Shown here: positions 23,910 to 36,375 of the stretch, piece after piece
Numbering within the stretch: position 1 is the first letter of the stretch
Layout of the letters: every line of letters begins with the position of its first letter
Source of the DNA: Schistosoma mansoni
Lineage: Eukaryota > Platyhelminthes > Trematoda > Strigeidida > Schistosomatidae
Assembly (NCBI RefSeq): GCF_000237925.1
Contig: NW_017386050.1
Span: 620,001 to 684,000, forward strand
Length of the DNA: 64,000 nucleotides
Reading direction: 5' to 3'
Position numbers and translations under genes: made by a program
Notes under the pieces: model-generated
The model's input: the letters and a program-made list of their open reading frames with translations, nothing else
Told to the model about the DNA's origin: nothing
Database searches by the model: none

Positions 23910-26854
23910 CTGGTTAGAGAAGATGAGATATAAGATTACAATTCATTAACTGATGATAACTGATTGTCATCATTTAATTGTTCAAACCAATCTGACTTGG
24001 CCGACATTGATACGATTAGTGAATATTGTGAACAAGTTGTCAATGGAACATTCATCATCATTGACCAAGCCAAAATCAATTTAGGTAATAGCAATACAAT
24101 GAATCTACTATTACCCCGTTTTTCTCAACAGATACTTCAAACCTCAACACAATATTATTATGCATTAACAATTGGTCTACATATGATATTCACTAGTGGA
24201 AACTGTTTCACTCTGAGGGTTTTAGGTCGATTTCAATGAATTATTATACTATATTATGTGTTAAGGTTTAATCAGCTGATGAGAAACCACGAAACACAAT
24301 TAATTCATGTTTTGTATATTGCTTCAATTGTTCTTGATTCAGTCAAATCGACCAATGTGAAAAGCGAACAATCCTCTCAGCATATATCAGTACTCGAACT
24401 CATCAACTAACGTCAGTTCTCATGCTTAAATAGTGTTGATAGAATGAATTTTTCACTCAAATTCAATAGTCAATATCTTACATCAAACTGATTAGTTCAT
24501 GGAATACAGTCCCGTCTAATACCATCTTGTCTGTGAAGTATGTACATAACATCATCAAATACGGTTTCTCCAATATATCAATGTCTAGTGACATACTTAC
24601 TGATGATGTAATACACATGAGTTATTTCAAGACTTTCATCTAATGATCAATATATATTCATTGGATAAATATTCCAGCAATATACAAATGAAATAATTGA
24701 ATTTGATTTATGTTATATCGATTGAGTGTGCGTGCGTTCCCTGTTTAGTATATGACGTGATGATCTCCACCAATGAGAGAGCAGCGATTTTATCGATCAG
24801 AGCAATGATACACGATAAACCGTATGAGCAGTCTTGATTACTTATCAGTCATGTTATCTACCTCACCCAGCCTGTTAAGTTCAAAACATTAATGACAGCC
24901 TCTGAAATATGAATCACTATTCTAAAACATACTGAGTTTATATATCAAACAAACTAACCAAATGTGGCTGTGAATAGGGGGAACCGTAATTAGTAGACTG
25001 AGTATAACTCAGGAATGGTTAATCGTACAGTGATAGTCAATGGGTCAAAATAAAGCTCATAATAAAAGGAACATTGATATCAATACTTAAGTTACTTAAC
25101 AATGATAAAATAGGAAATACACATATCAGATTTGTCCATAAATAGTTCTCAAAGTTACCATTCATAAATCGCTTCACGACATAACAGTTTAGTCCATTAC
25201 TGTTTATTCTGTATGTACAATAGTTTCACTAATTCTATCCATAATCAACATGGAACTGACAACAACAGTGATATTCAAATACTTTGTATCAGTAATGTTG
25301 TTTCACCTTTCCAAATACAAGTACTCATTCTTCTCTGTTAAACTCATTCATCATACCAATGAGATTATCGTAATGTGATTACACCATTCAATTGGTTCAA
25401 CTTCATTATTCCAAACAATGTTAATGAAAAATGTATCAATGTAAATACAAACCTTCATTTGGATATTTGTGCAACATCAGTTGTGTTCACAAGCAGTGCT
25501 CGTTAAAGTTGATCAAGTCAATCAACACTGATTTATAATGTTGATGTGAATGAAAATGATTGGTGAACATTGAATAAACTGTGAAGAACAGAACGACTTT
25601 TGATCAGATCAAAGTACAAATTAGTTAGTGTTTACTTATCTGATCTACTAAACAGTCATATATTTCAATAAATGAGACAGTCATTATTGATATGAGAGAA
25701 CATTCAATCAACATTTCACACCATATAAATTGGTTATATGTTAATTATCGAACAGATTACGGTTGATATACTGAGATTGATTTGGTTATACATCTCACTT
25801 TCACATGTTCAACTTCAAATGCACACAATAATCTACTTATAAGTGCTAACTGAATAGACCAGTCCTGGATGATCTATAATATGCTGAATGTATATAGATT
25901 GTGTTATTTATCAGTATAGTAAAATGAATGTCATGTATGAAACGAGTTTGTTTTCGTGGATGAGAAATCGTTTATAAAATGATAATATTTTCACGAATCT
26001 ATGAGCAAATATTAAAGTCCTTAATTCGTACTTATCAAGGTATATATGCACTCAGTAAAATATGTCAAAATTACGTATAATCTGATGTATGATATTTCAA
26101 CATAATCCATTCAACTGATAAGTACACCAGGTACCCCAAATCAAAACGAACTGAATATACAAATAATGAGGGAGAACCACATGAAAGTGACTCCAAAATG
26201 TGTTTGTGTACATAGTTTATGAGATATCTCTCGACATGTTTATCTAATGAATAAATTTCACTTCATTACTGGAACTCTCGAATTTACGCTGATGTCAAGA
26301 CGTCATGAAAATCCTATATCTAGTTGCCAACCCTAGACGTCAACTGTAAATAATAGTTCTAATTCCTTACACTTGTGTAGAACACGCACCTAGCACTATT
26401 GATTAGGTGAACATTCACAAGGTCAGTTTAGCATCACTCAAAGGACGTACGCAAATTATAGTCTCACCACATAAACCTCACCCTATAATTCTGATTGTAT
26501 CAGCTTAAAAGTTATTACTTATACAATTAAACATGTATAGACATGAAGGAGCTCCTGTCTTCATAAATTGAAACATAGCTGATCAATTATCTGTTACATT
26601 CTCCTTAGTGTTTCTTAGCGCGATGTCGTAATTTTACTTCAGATTAATTTTAACCATTACAATTCGTAAAGTTCTGATCTTGATGAGTGATGAGCCAAAA
26701 CTGTGATGAGAAAATTTCTGAAACCAAACATTTGCAGCATTTGAGACATGACGAAATTGACGAGGAATTGTCTCATGATTTTCTTCTTAAATCGATGATT
26801 CATTTTGATAAATATCACTACTGTAACTTGTGATATATAAATGGTTAAAATCTA

Positions 26855-26996
26855 GTGAGAGGCTGGTAGGTCCTGGGTTCGAATCCCGCGAGGTGGGATC
26901 GTGGATGCGCACTGTTGACGTTTTGTAACTAATGGGAAACTATATTGTTTATCCTCATGTTTATCGACGCTTTATTTTGTTTCAACAGATCATAAA
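26855..26996 (+). repeat. SINE fragment plus inverted-repeat arm
   Basis: 26855-26925 is the tRNA-like part of the second SINE family, with B box GGGTTCGAATCCC. 26926-26996 continues into a sequence (AACTAATGGGAAACTATATT) whose reverse complement lies at 30360-30422 and again, diverged, at 30961-31040. These arms flank the kinase-like ORF and sit at the centre of the B/C inverted repeat. Confidence 0.7.
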
Positions 26997-28897
26997 TTGT
27001 ATGTTTATTGTTAGTAACCTTGTCATTCAATTATTAAGTTTGCTCACACATATATTGTTAATACTAAGATAACTGATTGATTTATTTATTGTTGACTATA
27101 TAGGAACCCTAAACACAAAATGATCCCTTCTGGTATGGTCAAATTTGTGCAATATAAGGGAGGTTGATTAAATGACTGTAAATCTTGAGAAATTTAAGAG
27201 TCACATTAAGTAAAAGAATTTGAAGTTGCATTAAATTTTCATTTATTACTTCTTGATATAAATAGTCTTTGTGTTGAAAAACAAATGAAGGAAATAAGAA
27301 CTACATAGTTGTTTGAGCATTGATAATGGTCGGTAGTATAGGTTAGTTCTACTTATTTCTTTATTCTTCTTTTAGGAATGATGAGAACAGCAGTTAAGGA
27401 CTTTATAAATTTCTAAAAAGAAACATTTTGGCTTTGGAAGTCCAAGTAGAATTTAATCAAACTTATAAAATTATAATGTTCAAATGTATCCTTTAGTTAT
27501 CACTGAATCGACATTTGAAATCGGGATCTAAACTGAAGGACAACTGTTGAATATTCATACGTTGGTTAAATTTGTCCTCTAAATAGTGTGAACGTCATTA
27601 ACGAATCACAAATTTCTTTAAGTACTGCGATGTATCACTTTCTTTTAGTATAAATACTTCCTAACTTTTGAAAATAACTCTATTAATTTAAGCGGTAACT
27701 CTGTAAGGACTAGGAATCAGTTAACAGTTCGTGAGGTGATAAGAAAATCCCACCCTAAGTACAAATATTTGTAGGAGTTGAACGTCAATTTATTTAGAAT
27801 TTGTGTAACGTTAAAAGTGAGAATATTTAGTGATGACAGATATGAAACTTTATTACCATTGTATATAATACGTTTGTATTATGCCGCTAAAGTATACGTT
27901 AGCTCGTGCAGTAATATATTGTATCGATTATTTTATATTGAACTTCATATAACTTTTCTACTAATCACTAGTCAGTTGGTCAGTTTATCCATGAGTCATT
28001 TAATAGGGGAGATGTATAAGTGACTTTGTCTAGGTATATGGATTGGGCTTTGGACTAAATGCTGAATCACTCTCTACAGATATCTATTACACCCTACAAG
28101 GAATAAGTAGAAACATATACGACACAAATTAAGAACATCAGTTTTCTGATCGCCATTTTATTGATGGGTTGAGGTCACTAACCTTGTGTCTAACCTTCTC
28201 CCTTCATCTGAGCTCTGTGGACTGAGAGTGACTATAAAGCGGTTTCGGGAGTAGTAAAAGTAGTATCGTACGGTTACTCAATTAAGTAATCGCAATATGT
28301 GTATTCAGTTAGTTATTTATAGCAAATCAGAAAAGCCATAATTTATAAAAAATATCACTTTATTTAATTTTATTTAACATGAAATGAAAATGAGCATACT
28401 GTTTCAGTATTTATATCAATGTAAATGTCACGTATATTAGTAGTAACAATCTATTATCAAGTTATTAATATGAATCAATAAGTTTTCACATTGTTTTCCA
28501 TGGACAATAAGATCTGAAATTTTCCTTTCTTCCTTCAATTCTCTAATAAATATCCTTAATATTGAAAAGGATATGATAACTTTGAATAAAACATCTTGTA
28601 AGTAGTACATCATCATGTTCAAAGAAAAAAAATTGTTTTTTCCCTGTTGTTTTTTTTTAATTTTTCATTCATAGTTGAATTGGACAAATGATTGGTATAT
28701 CATAAATATTATGATATTTGTCATGATTATCTATTATTTTTGTATTTTTCATAAAAAAAGAACATTTATTTTACCAAAAAAAAAGAAATTTTCTTTTTTT
28801 GATGCTTTTTCCTGATTGGTCAAATTTGAATTTTCTTTTTTTGTTTTGTTTTAATAAACAAAAAATCAATATTTTCTCACCATCATCATCACCACCA
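26997..28897. other. No gene recognised
   Basis: AT-rich sequence. The plus-strand frame 27778-28023 shows no motif and is probably chance. The block 28140-28290 (GAGGTCACTAACCTTGTG ... ACTATAAAGC) resembles 47265-47370 and is a dispersed repeat fragment. From 28620 onward there are poly-A/T runs that may be the 3' untranslated region of the kinase-like ORF. Confidence 0.45.
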
Positions 28898-28910
28898 TCA
28901 TGATGATGAT
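28880..28910. repeat. (CAT)n/(ATG)n microsatellite at the kinase ORF stop
   Basis: CAT repeats turn into TGATGATGAT, forming a small palindrome. The ORF's last residues (QSSS) and stop codon are encoded inside it. Confidence 0.8.
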
Positions 28911-30121
28911 TGTACATTTGAATTTGTATTCTTCATTAAATGATTTAATTGTTTCATTATATTTTCTGTTTCCATTTGATGTTTTATAAATGTCGTTAAA
29001 AAATTATATTCTATAATTGATTTTATATCTCTTTGTTTATTTTCTTTAATGGTATCATTATACCAATAAGTTGTTAATAATTGTTTATAATTATATCGTT
29101 TATTTATATCAATATTTAATAACATAGTAACTATTTCATATATACTTTTATCAATTTTAGATAATAATAATAAACTACTTAATTGTATTTGAGTAGTAGT
29201 ATTAGTAGTAGTATTTATATAATTTATAAAGTTATATAAATTTTTATGCTCTAAAAATGGTAATTTACCAGTAAATAATAAATGCATGATAATACCAATA
29301 GACCATGAATCTAATTCCATAGATTTCTTATTCCATAGTGCTTTAATTAGTTCATATATATTCTGTTGTTTATTAATATTATTGTTATAACTAGTAGTAG
29401 TAGTAGTTGCATTGATATAATCATTGGTTAACTTGATATCATTCATATATTCTGGTGACCAATAAATAAATAATAAATTTGTCATATTACTATTATTATT
29501 AGTAGTAGTATTAGTATTACATAATAAATTGATTTCTGTTAAAACACTAAAATCTAATACTAATGATAATGATTTAGGATGATCAGTTTTAAGGAAAATA
29601 TTATATGGTTTAATATTACCATGATATATATGTCTCTCATGTAGATAATTTACAGCTTTACATAAATATTCTATAACAGTACATGCATCTTCCATAGATA
29701 ATATAGATCTTTGTTGAAACCATTCAAATAAATTACCATATGAATAGAAACTTGTTATGATTGTAAACTTTCTATCATCTAACCCAATTTCATATGGGAC
29801 TATTAATCCTTCATTATTATTTGATAATAGTAATTTGGATTCATGAAAACGTTGTATTAATTTTAAATGAAATAAATTTTGAAAAATTTTTTTCCATAAT
29901 TTTTTTATTGGCCATTGATTTAAATTAAATTGTTTACATATTATATGTTTATTTAATGGTATAATAATACCATATTTATATGAATTCAATTCATTTAATT
30001 GTATTGAATGAAATGCAATTTTTAATATAATTTCTTCCATTATTAATTTTGTTGCTAAGGGATAGAGAATCAATGAAGAGAAAAAGAAAAAAATTGTTTT
30101 CTTATATCCAATATGGAGCAT
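28898..30121 (-). CDS. Kinase-like protein, probable pseudokinase
   Basis: An uninterrupted frame. With the Met at 30040 it gives 380 residues (numbering below). An upstream Met at 30121 adds a hydrophobic leader (KKTIFFFFSSLILYPLA) that could be a signal or anchor. The ATP-binding lysine may be K36 (IICKQF), but the glycine loop is poor. The hinge and alpha-D region read GNLFEWFQQ. The catalytic loop reads YHGNIKPYNIF (140-149), so the HRD aspartate is Asn142 while K144 and N147 remain. The DFG motif is DFS (163-165). APE is SPE, and the F-helix D244 is kept (ELDSWSIGIIMHLLFTGKLPF, split here as ELDSWSIG and LLFTGKLPF). Asn/Thr runs interrupt the activation segment and C-lobe. Catalysis is unlikely; a scaffold role is inference. 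The gap at 30160 hides whether there is an upstream exon. Confidence 0.7.
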   Translation of the reverse strand: MLHIGYKKTIFFFFSSLILYPLATKLIMEEIILKIAFHSIQLNELNSYKYGIIIPLNKHIICKQFNLNQWPIKKLWKKIFQNLFHLKLIQRFHESKLLLSNNNEGLIVPYEIGLDDRKFTIITSFYSYGNLFEWFQQRSILSMEDACTVIEYLCKAVNYLHERHIYHGNIKPYNIFLKTDHPKSLSLVLDFSVLTEINLLCNTNTTTNNNSNMTNLLFIYWSPEYMNDIKLTNDYINATTTTTSYNNNINKQQNIYELIKALWNKKSMELDSWSIGIIMHLLFTGKLPFLEHKNLYNFINYINTTTNTTTQIQLSSLLLLSKIDKSIYEIVTMLLNIDINKRYNYKQLLTTYWYNDTIKENKQRDIKSIIEYNFLTTFIKHQMETENIMKQLNHLMKNTNSNVQSSS

Positions 30122-30159
30122 ATATATATATATATACATAAATGAGTTGTGATTAATTC

Positions 30160-30359
30160 NNNNNNNNNNNNNNNNNNNNNNNNNNNNNNNNNNNNNNNNN
30201 NNNNNNNNNNNNNNNNNNNNNNNNNNNNNNNNNNNNNNNNNNNNNNNNNNNNNNNNNNNNNNNNNNNNNNNNNNNNNNNNNNNNNNNNNNNNNNNNNNNN
30301 NNNNNNNNNNNNNNNNNNNNNNNNNNNNNNNNNNNNNNNNNNNNNNNNNNNNNNNNNNN
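30160..30359. other. Assembly gap (200 N)
   Basis: Exactly 200 N, directly upstream of the kinase-like ORF, so its true 5' end may be missing. Confidence 0.99.
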
Positions 30360-30429
30360 AAACAAAATAAAGCGTCGATAAACATGAGGATAAACAATAT
30401 AGTTTCCCATTAGTTATAAAACGTCAACA

Positions 30430-30597
30430 GTGCGCATCCACGATCCCACCTCGCGAGATTCGAACCTAGGACCTACCAGCCTCTCACCAGAGCACTCAAC
30501 CGATAGACCACTGTTGAGGAGCCCCACAATAACACGAAATGGCCGTCCAGTGCTTCCAGGTTTTCCCTAGTGGTCTAGCTTCAATTGACTCATGATC
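30430..30597 (-). repeat. tRNA-derived SINE, second family
   Basis: On the minus strand it runs from GAGTCAATTGAAGCTAGACC through ACCTGGAAGCACTGGACGGCC to a tRNA-like block. That block has an A-box-like TCTATCGGTTGAGTGCTC and a B box AGGTTCGAATCTC. This is the best-preserved tRNA-like head of the family in the window. Confidence 0.65.
30508..30553 (+). ncRNA. Degenerate hammerhead-like motif
   Basis: CACTG TTGAGGAG ... CACGAAAT GGCCGTC CAGTG. Stem I pairs (CACTG/CAGTG), but the core begins TTGAGGA instead of CTGANGA (C3 to U). Stem II is also damaged by the change of AGGAC to ACAC. Not expected to cleave. Confidence 0.35.
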
Positions 30598-31799
30598 CTA
30601 ACTATATAAAATTACTAAAATATCCACAGAACCACCTTGTAATTAGAGTTTTGATTAAGATATAAGAATAATAAATAACACAATAAAAGTCAATAATGTT
30701 TCGGTAGACAATACAAAATATTTCGTAGTTGACACCATTAAATAGTCTTAATTAGATAATTACTGAAAACTAACAATGCAATAGACAATCTTTTCATCCT
30801 ATGATGGGATTCCTCAACAGTATTCATCCAGCTGAGGTGAAAGATTGAGATAAATAAAAGACACCATACTACAAATAAACAACTATCCATCACTTCATAG
30901 ACTTTCTTCGTTATCTAATTAAAATCAAAATGTATGTAGTTCATGTTTGTAGATCAATTTATTTGAGACAAATCAAAATAAAGCGTCGATAAATATGAGA
31001 ATAAACAACATAGTTCCCCATTAGTTATAAAACGTCTTATCAAAAGTTAGTTCAAAATAAAATTGATTTGATAACATCTACACAGGTAACTGTGAATGAA
31101 CCTTCTTTTATATATTCTTTCATTTTATTCAAATTTACCAAATTAAAATTAGAATTTTTCATTGTCATTTGAATATCCAACTCGATTGATTGAAAAAGTG
31201 AAAGTGATAGAATTTCCCAATCATTTCTTATTATACATATGAAATAGACAATTGATGATATTATGAGCACTGTTGCTATACTCAACTTTGATAATTGTAG
31301 TTGATTAAGGACTTAGTGTTTGATAATGCCATATTACTTTTATCCTCATACACTAGCGACTAAATTCCATCGATCAAGATACAATTAGACAAACAATTTA
31401 AACGACTGTACATTTCGTACTCTGTGATAATGTGCTAATTAATTGAAGATAGAAAATTTCTTGGTTCTAGATATCACGTCTGTTGCTTGTTGGTGTGATT
31501 TGAAATCCCATTGAGAGGGAGTATCAATTCTCGTAATATTCAAAGTACGCCTAGTTTGCAAGTACCGACTATCACGAAGCCTATGTTAAACAGTGTATCT
31601 TGTCTATCACGTTTAATTTTCTTACAGCTTCATGATCACTATATAGCAATTTGTTTATTGATTAGTCTAGATAAATCTACATTCCATTCATTCGATCTCA
31701 CATCCAAACCACATTTCACCTAGTTCAATTTGATTAACTGACTGATCTCATTTGACTTCACGTGAAATTCGTGCAATAGAGATAAGCACATAAATATTC
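30598..31799. other. Spacer of the B/C inverted repeat, right part
   Basis: No proven gene. It contains a diverged third copy (30961-31040) of the short arm that flanks the gap, and a membrane-helix-coding frame at 31052-31285 that is listed separately. Similarity to B resumes, inverted, at about 31800. Confidence 0.5.
31052..31285 (-). CDS. Possible exon with one membrane helix
   Basis: The minus-strand frame starts MSIATVLIISSIVYFICII, a single strong hydrophobic helix, followed by a charged tail (RNDWEIL...MKEYIKEG). It lies upstream of the kinase-like ORF on the same strand, with a gap between them. It could be an upstream exon of that gene or a chance frame. No family is recognised. Confidence 0.25.
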   Translation of the reverse strand: MSIATVLIISSIVYFICIIRNDWEILSLSLFQSIELDIQMTMKNSNFNLVNLNKMKEYIKEGSFTVTCVDVIKSILF

Positions 31800-33419
31800 A
31801 CTTTGTAAACAAGTTACAGTAGTGATATTTATCAAAATGAATCATCGATTTAAGAAGCAAATCATGAGACAATTCCTCATCAATTTTGTCATATCTCAAA
31901 TGCTACAAATGTATGGCATCAGAAATTTTCTCATCACAGATTTAGCTTATCAGTCATCAAGATCAGAACTTTACGAATTTTAACGGTTGAAAATAATCTG
32001 CAGTATAAATTACGACATCCCACTCAGAAACTCCTAGGAGAATGCAACCGATAATTGATCAGCTATGTTTCAATTTATTAAGACAGGTTCAATTTCAAGT
32101 TTATGTAAATTTTGTTGTATAATTAATAACAACTTAGCTAATACAATCAGAATTATAGGGTGAGGTTTATGTGGTGAGACTATAATTTGCGTACGTCCTT
32201 TGAGTGATGCTAAACTGACCTTGTGAATGTTCACCTAATCAATAGTGCTAGGTGCGTGTTCTACACAAGTGTAAGGAATTAGAACTATTATTTACAGTTG
32301 ACGTCTAGGGTTGGCAACTAGACATAGGGTTTTCAAAACGAACTGATATCAGCTGAAATTCCAGAACTCTATCTTGTCAAATAAACGAAGGAATGAATGA
32401 ATTCCGCAACTTAATCCAACACCTCTGATTGATTCGTCTACAAATTATATTCTTACTGTTTGTGTTAGCTTCAAATGCTTTACAACCATGAATAATCATT
32501 GATTTTGATGTGAGAAATAGCATGGCTGATCATCTTTCTATCTACTGAAGAAATTTTCAATTCTTGAACTACAGGTCAACTGGCATAAATAATGTATAGT
32601 TTTTTTGTTAGCATGTCTATTGTTGATTACGTTCATACATAATTTCATCGGACAATGATTTTAGTATAAATCGAAAGAAAACAAACAATGTCTTGAACAT
32701 TTCACTCATAAATGTTAAATCTTTACGAATTCCAAATCAATGAAAACAGTCGAGAATAAAGCTTGATAAATTAGTGATAACTTCATCAATGCTGGTTTTG
32801 TTGTTTCACTGGATAAGACGATGTGGTACTGTGCAACTTAGTTTTACCATTCGTAAACACTCATTCGATCGATATGATTATTTCCGATGAATTTCTGTTC
32901 ATTTATTCATTCCATTCTACTTAATGATGCATAGTTTTCTTTAAAATCATTATGGAATGGATTTAGCTTTACACCATTTGGAATAATCACAGTGTATTAT
33001 ACAGAAATGCAATATTCCTGTGGAAACAGGTATGATGCAGCCAGAAATTTTCTCTATAACGTTGAGAATTGATGTGATTCAGGAATTTTGTCCAATGCAC
33101 TATTCTTAGTCATGATAATATAAAGTGTATGTATATTTTTTATATGATTGGAATAAGATGGTGTTATTTGTACGACCTCTTCCAGATAGAGATAAGCGAG
33201 GATTGTAGGCGATTATGTATAAATCTCGACATAATTTATTTACATTATTGTTATAATGATGATGATGATGAGGGATTTGGGTTATTCGTTGTTGATAATA
33301 ATGTCTGAATTATTTCCAGTCTCGATTTGTATTCTGGCATAATAATTGACACTGAAATGTAGGTGGATCTCTCGGATGTGTCACCAGTATGACGGAACTC
33401 GTATTTAAGTTTTCATTGA

Positions 33420-36375
33420 CAGACATCAGTCAACTATAATTGAAACGGCTTTTGACCTAATTTCACTGTTCAGACAATCAGTTCAGCGTACAAATATGCG
33501 AACAGGGACTGAATAATCAGAGTCACAAACACTAAAAACTGTTTGGTTCAAACAATGTCGAGTCAAATTAGAGTAAACTTATCTGCGAAAGTATCAATTA
33601 TTCAACTGATGGTTATATTGTTTTCACTCAAACAAGAGGATTTATTGATGACTTTGTGAAGCACCATCGGTTATGCTAAACAGTGTATTTTGTAGGGAAT
33701 ATCTAACTTCTCATAGAAATCACAAATGATGTGGGAATTGGTAAATAAACAAATTTTCTGAGATTGATATGATGTAACAACCACAGATAAAGTCTTCAAT
33801 AATGATGAGTGCAAGGATCAGTGTTTATTCTTCATCAATCAAAATAAGTTAGCTGACTGTTTTGTCGTTTGTAATTATCAAGATTTCACAAATGTGGTTT
33901 ATAAATGCATCAAAATCTTCAATCACGTGTGTCGGTCTCCATGAATACTGTGTTTGTTCGAATAGTTGAATTTGTATAAATCATTCATCTTTTGAATTCA
34001 GTATGTTTAGATTTAGCATAAACTTCCAACATTGGATGATACAAATTGTATGGATGATTTGTGTGGACTTTCATTTTAAGGAATTGCAAGTATTACCGAA
34101 CATATTTTCTGGTAGGTTATTTGAAGTGATTCGGTGACAAGTGTATTCAGATAATATGTGATGCTTGATAATGAGAAGAGTCATTTAGACAGTCAGATGA
34201 TTTGATATGTGATGTATTTTCAGTTAATAAATATCCACCGAATTTTAGACTCATTTATATGAACGCGTTGGTAATTACCTCCTGAACAAATAGGCAATAG
34301 ACTATCTGCAAAGAAGAAAATATTTTAAATTTGCAAATGGTGAAATCTGACTGGATAAATTATTGGGTTAATGAGCTTTCATAAAATATGAGGATTTCGA
34401 TAACTAGATGGTGATTTGAATGAAAAGCACTTCAGTGAAATAAAAAATGCGTGATCTCATCAATAACTATTAAATTTACAATGACATGTTTTAGATGAAA
34501 CTATGTTCTTCAACATGGAAAGTATACTGAACTATATACAGTAGTACTGTCGGTCACTGTCTGCTTTCAGTATATCACGATGGTATTGAAGATGACTGTG
34601 GTGCTTCTCAAGGGATTTATTCCCTCATCGTTAATTAAATAAAAAAGTGACTGTTTATGATACAGGTAATGAAATGGACTTTATTCATTAGATGAACATG
34701 TCTAGATATGTCTCATAAACTATATACACAAACATATTTCGGAGTCACTTAAATGTGGTTTACTCTGGCTATTCACACCAATTTGATTTGGGGTACCTTG
34801 TGTAGTTATCAGTTGAATGGATTATCTTGAAACATCATACATCAGAGTACACGTACTTTTGACATATTTAACCGACTGCATACGTAGCTTGATAAGTATG
34901 AACTGAGGCCTCTAATAGATTCTCATAGATTCGTGAAAATATCATTGTTTTCTAATTGCATTCTCATCCATGAAAACAAACGCGTTTCATACATGACATT
35001 CATATAATCAATTTATATCGTGTGAAATATTGATTGAATGTTCTCTCATATCAATAATGACTGTCTCATTTATTGAAATATATGACTGTTTAGTAGATCA
35101 GATAAGTAAACACTAACTAATTTGTACTTTGATCTGATCAAAAGTCGTTCTGTTCTTCACAGTTTATTCAATGTTCACCAATCAGTTTCATTCACATCAA
35201 CATTATAAATCAGTGTTGATTGACTTGATCAACTTTAACGAGCACTGCTTGTGAACACAACTGATGTTGCACAAATATCCAAATGAAGGTTTGTATTTAC
35301 ATTGATACATTTTTGGTTAACATTGTTGTTTATAATGAAGTTGAACCAATTGAATGGTGTAATCACATTACGATAATTTCATTGGTATGATGAATGAGTT
35401 TAACAGAGAAGAAAGAGCATTTGCATTTGGAAACATGAAACAGCATTACTGATACAAGGTATTTGAATATCACTATTGTAGTCAGTTCAATTTTGATTAT
35501 GGATAGAATTAGTGAAACTATTGTACATACAGAATAAACAATGATGGACTAAACCAAATCCAATCATTTCAGTTGTAAATTGCTGGAATATTTATCCAAT
35601 GAATATATATATTCATCATTAGATGATAATGTTGAAACAGCTCATGTGTATTACATCATCAGTGGGTAAATCACTAGACATTGATATATTGGAGAAACCG
35701 GATTTGATGATGTTATGTAATTACTTCACAGACCAGATGGTATTAGACGGGACTGTATTCCATGTACTAATCAGTCTAATGTAAGATATAGAATCTTGGA
35801 TTTAGGTGAAAAATTTATTCCATCAACACTATTTAAGCATGAGAACTGACGTTAGTTGATGAGTTCGAGTACTGATATATGCTGAGAGGATTGTTCGCTT
35901 TTCACATTGGTCGATTTGACTGAATCAAGAACAATTGAAGCAATATACATAACATGAATACATTGTGTTTCGTGTATTCTCTTCAGCTGAATAAACCTTG
36001 AGCGTAATATAGTATAATAATTCATTGAAATCAACTTAAATACCATTAGGTGAAAAAGTTTCCATTAATGAATATCCTATTTGTGAATAATTCCCTACAA
36101 TAACGTTCTAGAATATTCATATGTAGACCAATTTTTAATGATTAATACTATTGTGCTAAGGGGTGAAGCACCTATTGCGAAACGCCGAATTATAGTAGAT
36201 TCATTGTATCTCTGTTACCTTAATTGATTTTGCTTTAGTCAAGTATGATGAATGTTCCATTGACAATTTGTTCACAATATTCACCAGTCGCAACAGTGTT
36301 GGTCAAGTCAAATAAGGTGTCACAATCAGTTATAATCAGTTTGTAGTAATCTTATGTTTCATCTTCTGTTGTCAG
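33420..36375. other. C-specific stretch and conserved 5' flank of gene C
   Basis: 33420-34620 shows no gene and no match seen elsewhere in the window. 34650-36375 corresponds to the 5' flanks of A and B and should hold the start exon of gene C. The short plus frame at 36140-36235 keeps register with its counterparts in A and B but ends in a stop, so I do not call it an exon. Confidence 0.4.

Larger units (their letters stand above)
18790..26840 (-). repeat. Duplicated segment B, left arm of a large inverted repeat
   Basis: About 19168-26270 is a direct repeat of A. About 18790-26840 is an inverted repeat of C (31800-40920). B lacks about 1.3 kb that A and C share (A 14100-15350). It contains gene copy B, a complete solo LTR and a GC-rich intronic insertion. 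Confidence 0.85.

Noticed and set aside
28898-30121. Reading the HGN motif as proof of a receptor guanylyl cyclase kinase-homology domain
   Set aside because: HGN with K and N also occurs in other pseudokinases. The F-helix region (ELDSWSIG ... FTGKLPF) is more like Ser/Thr kinases, and no cyclase domain is seen.
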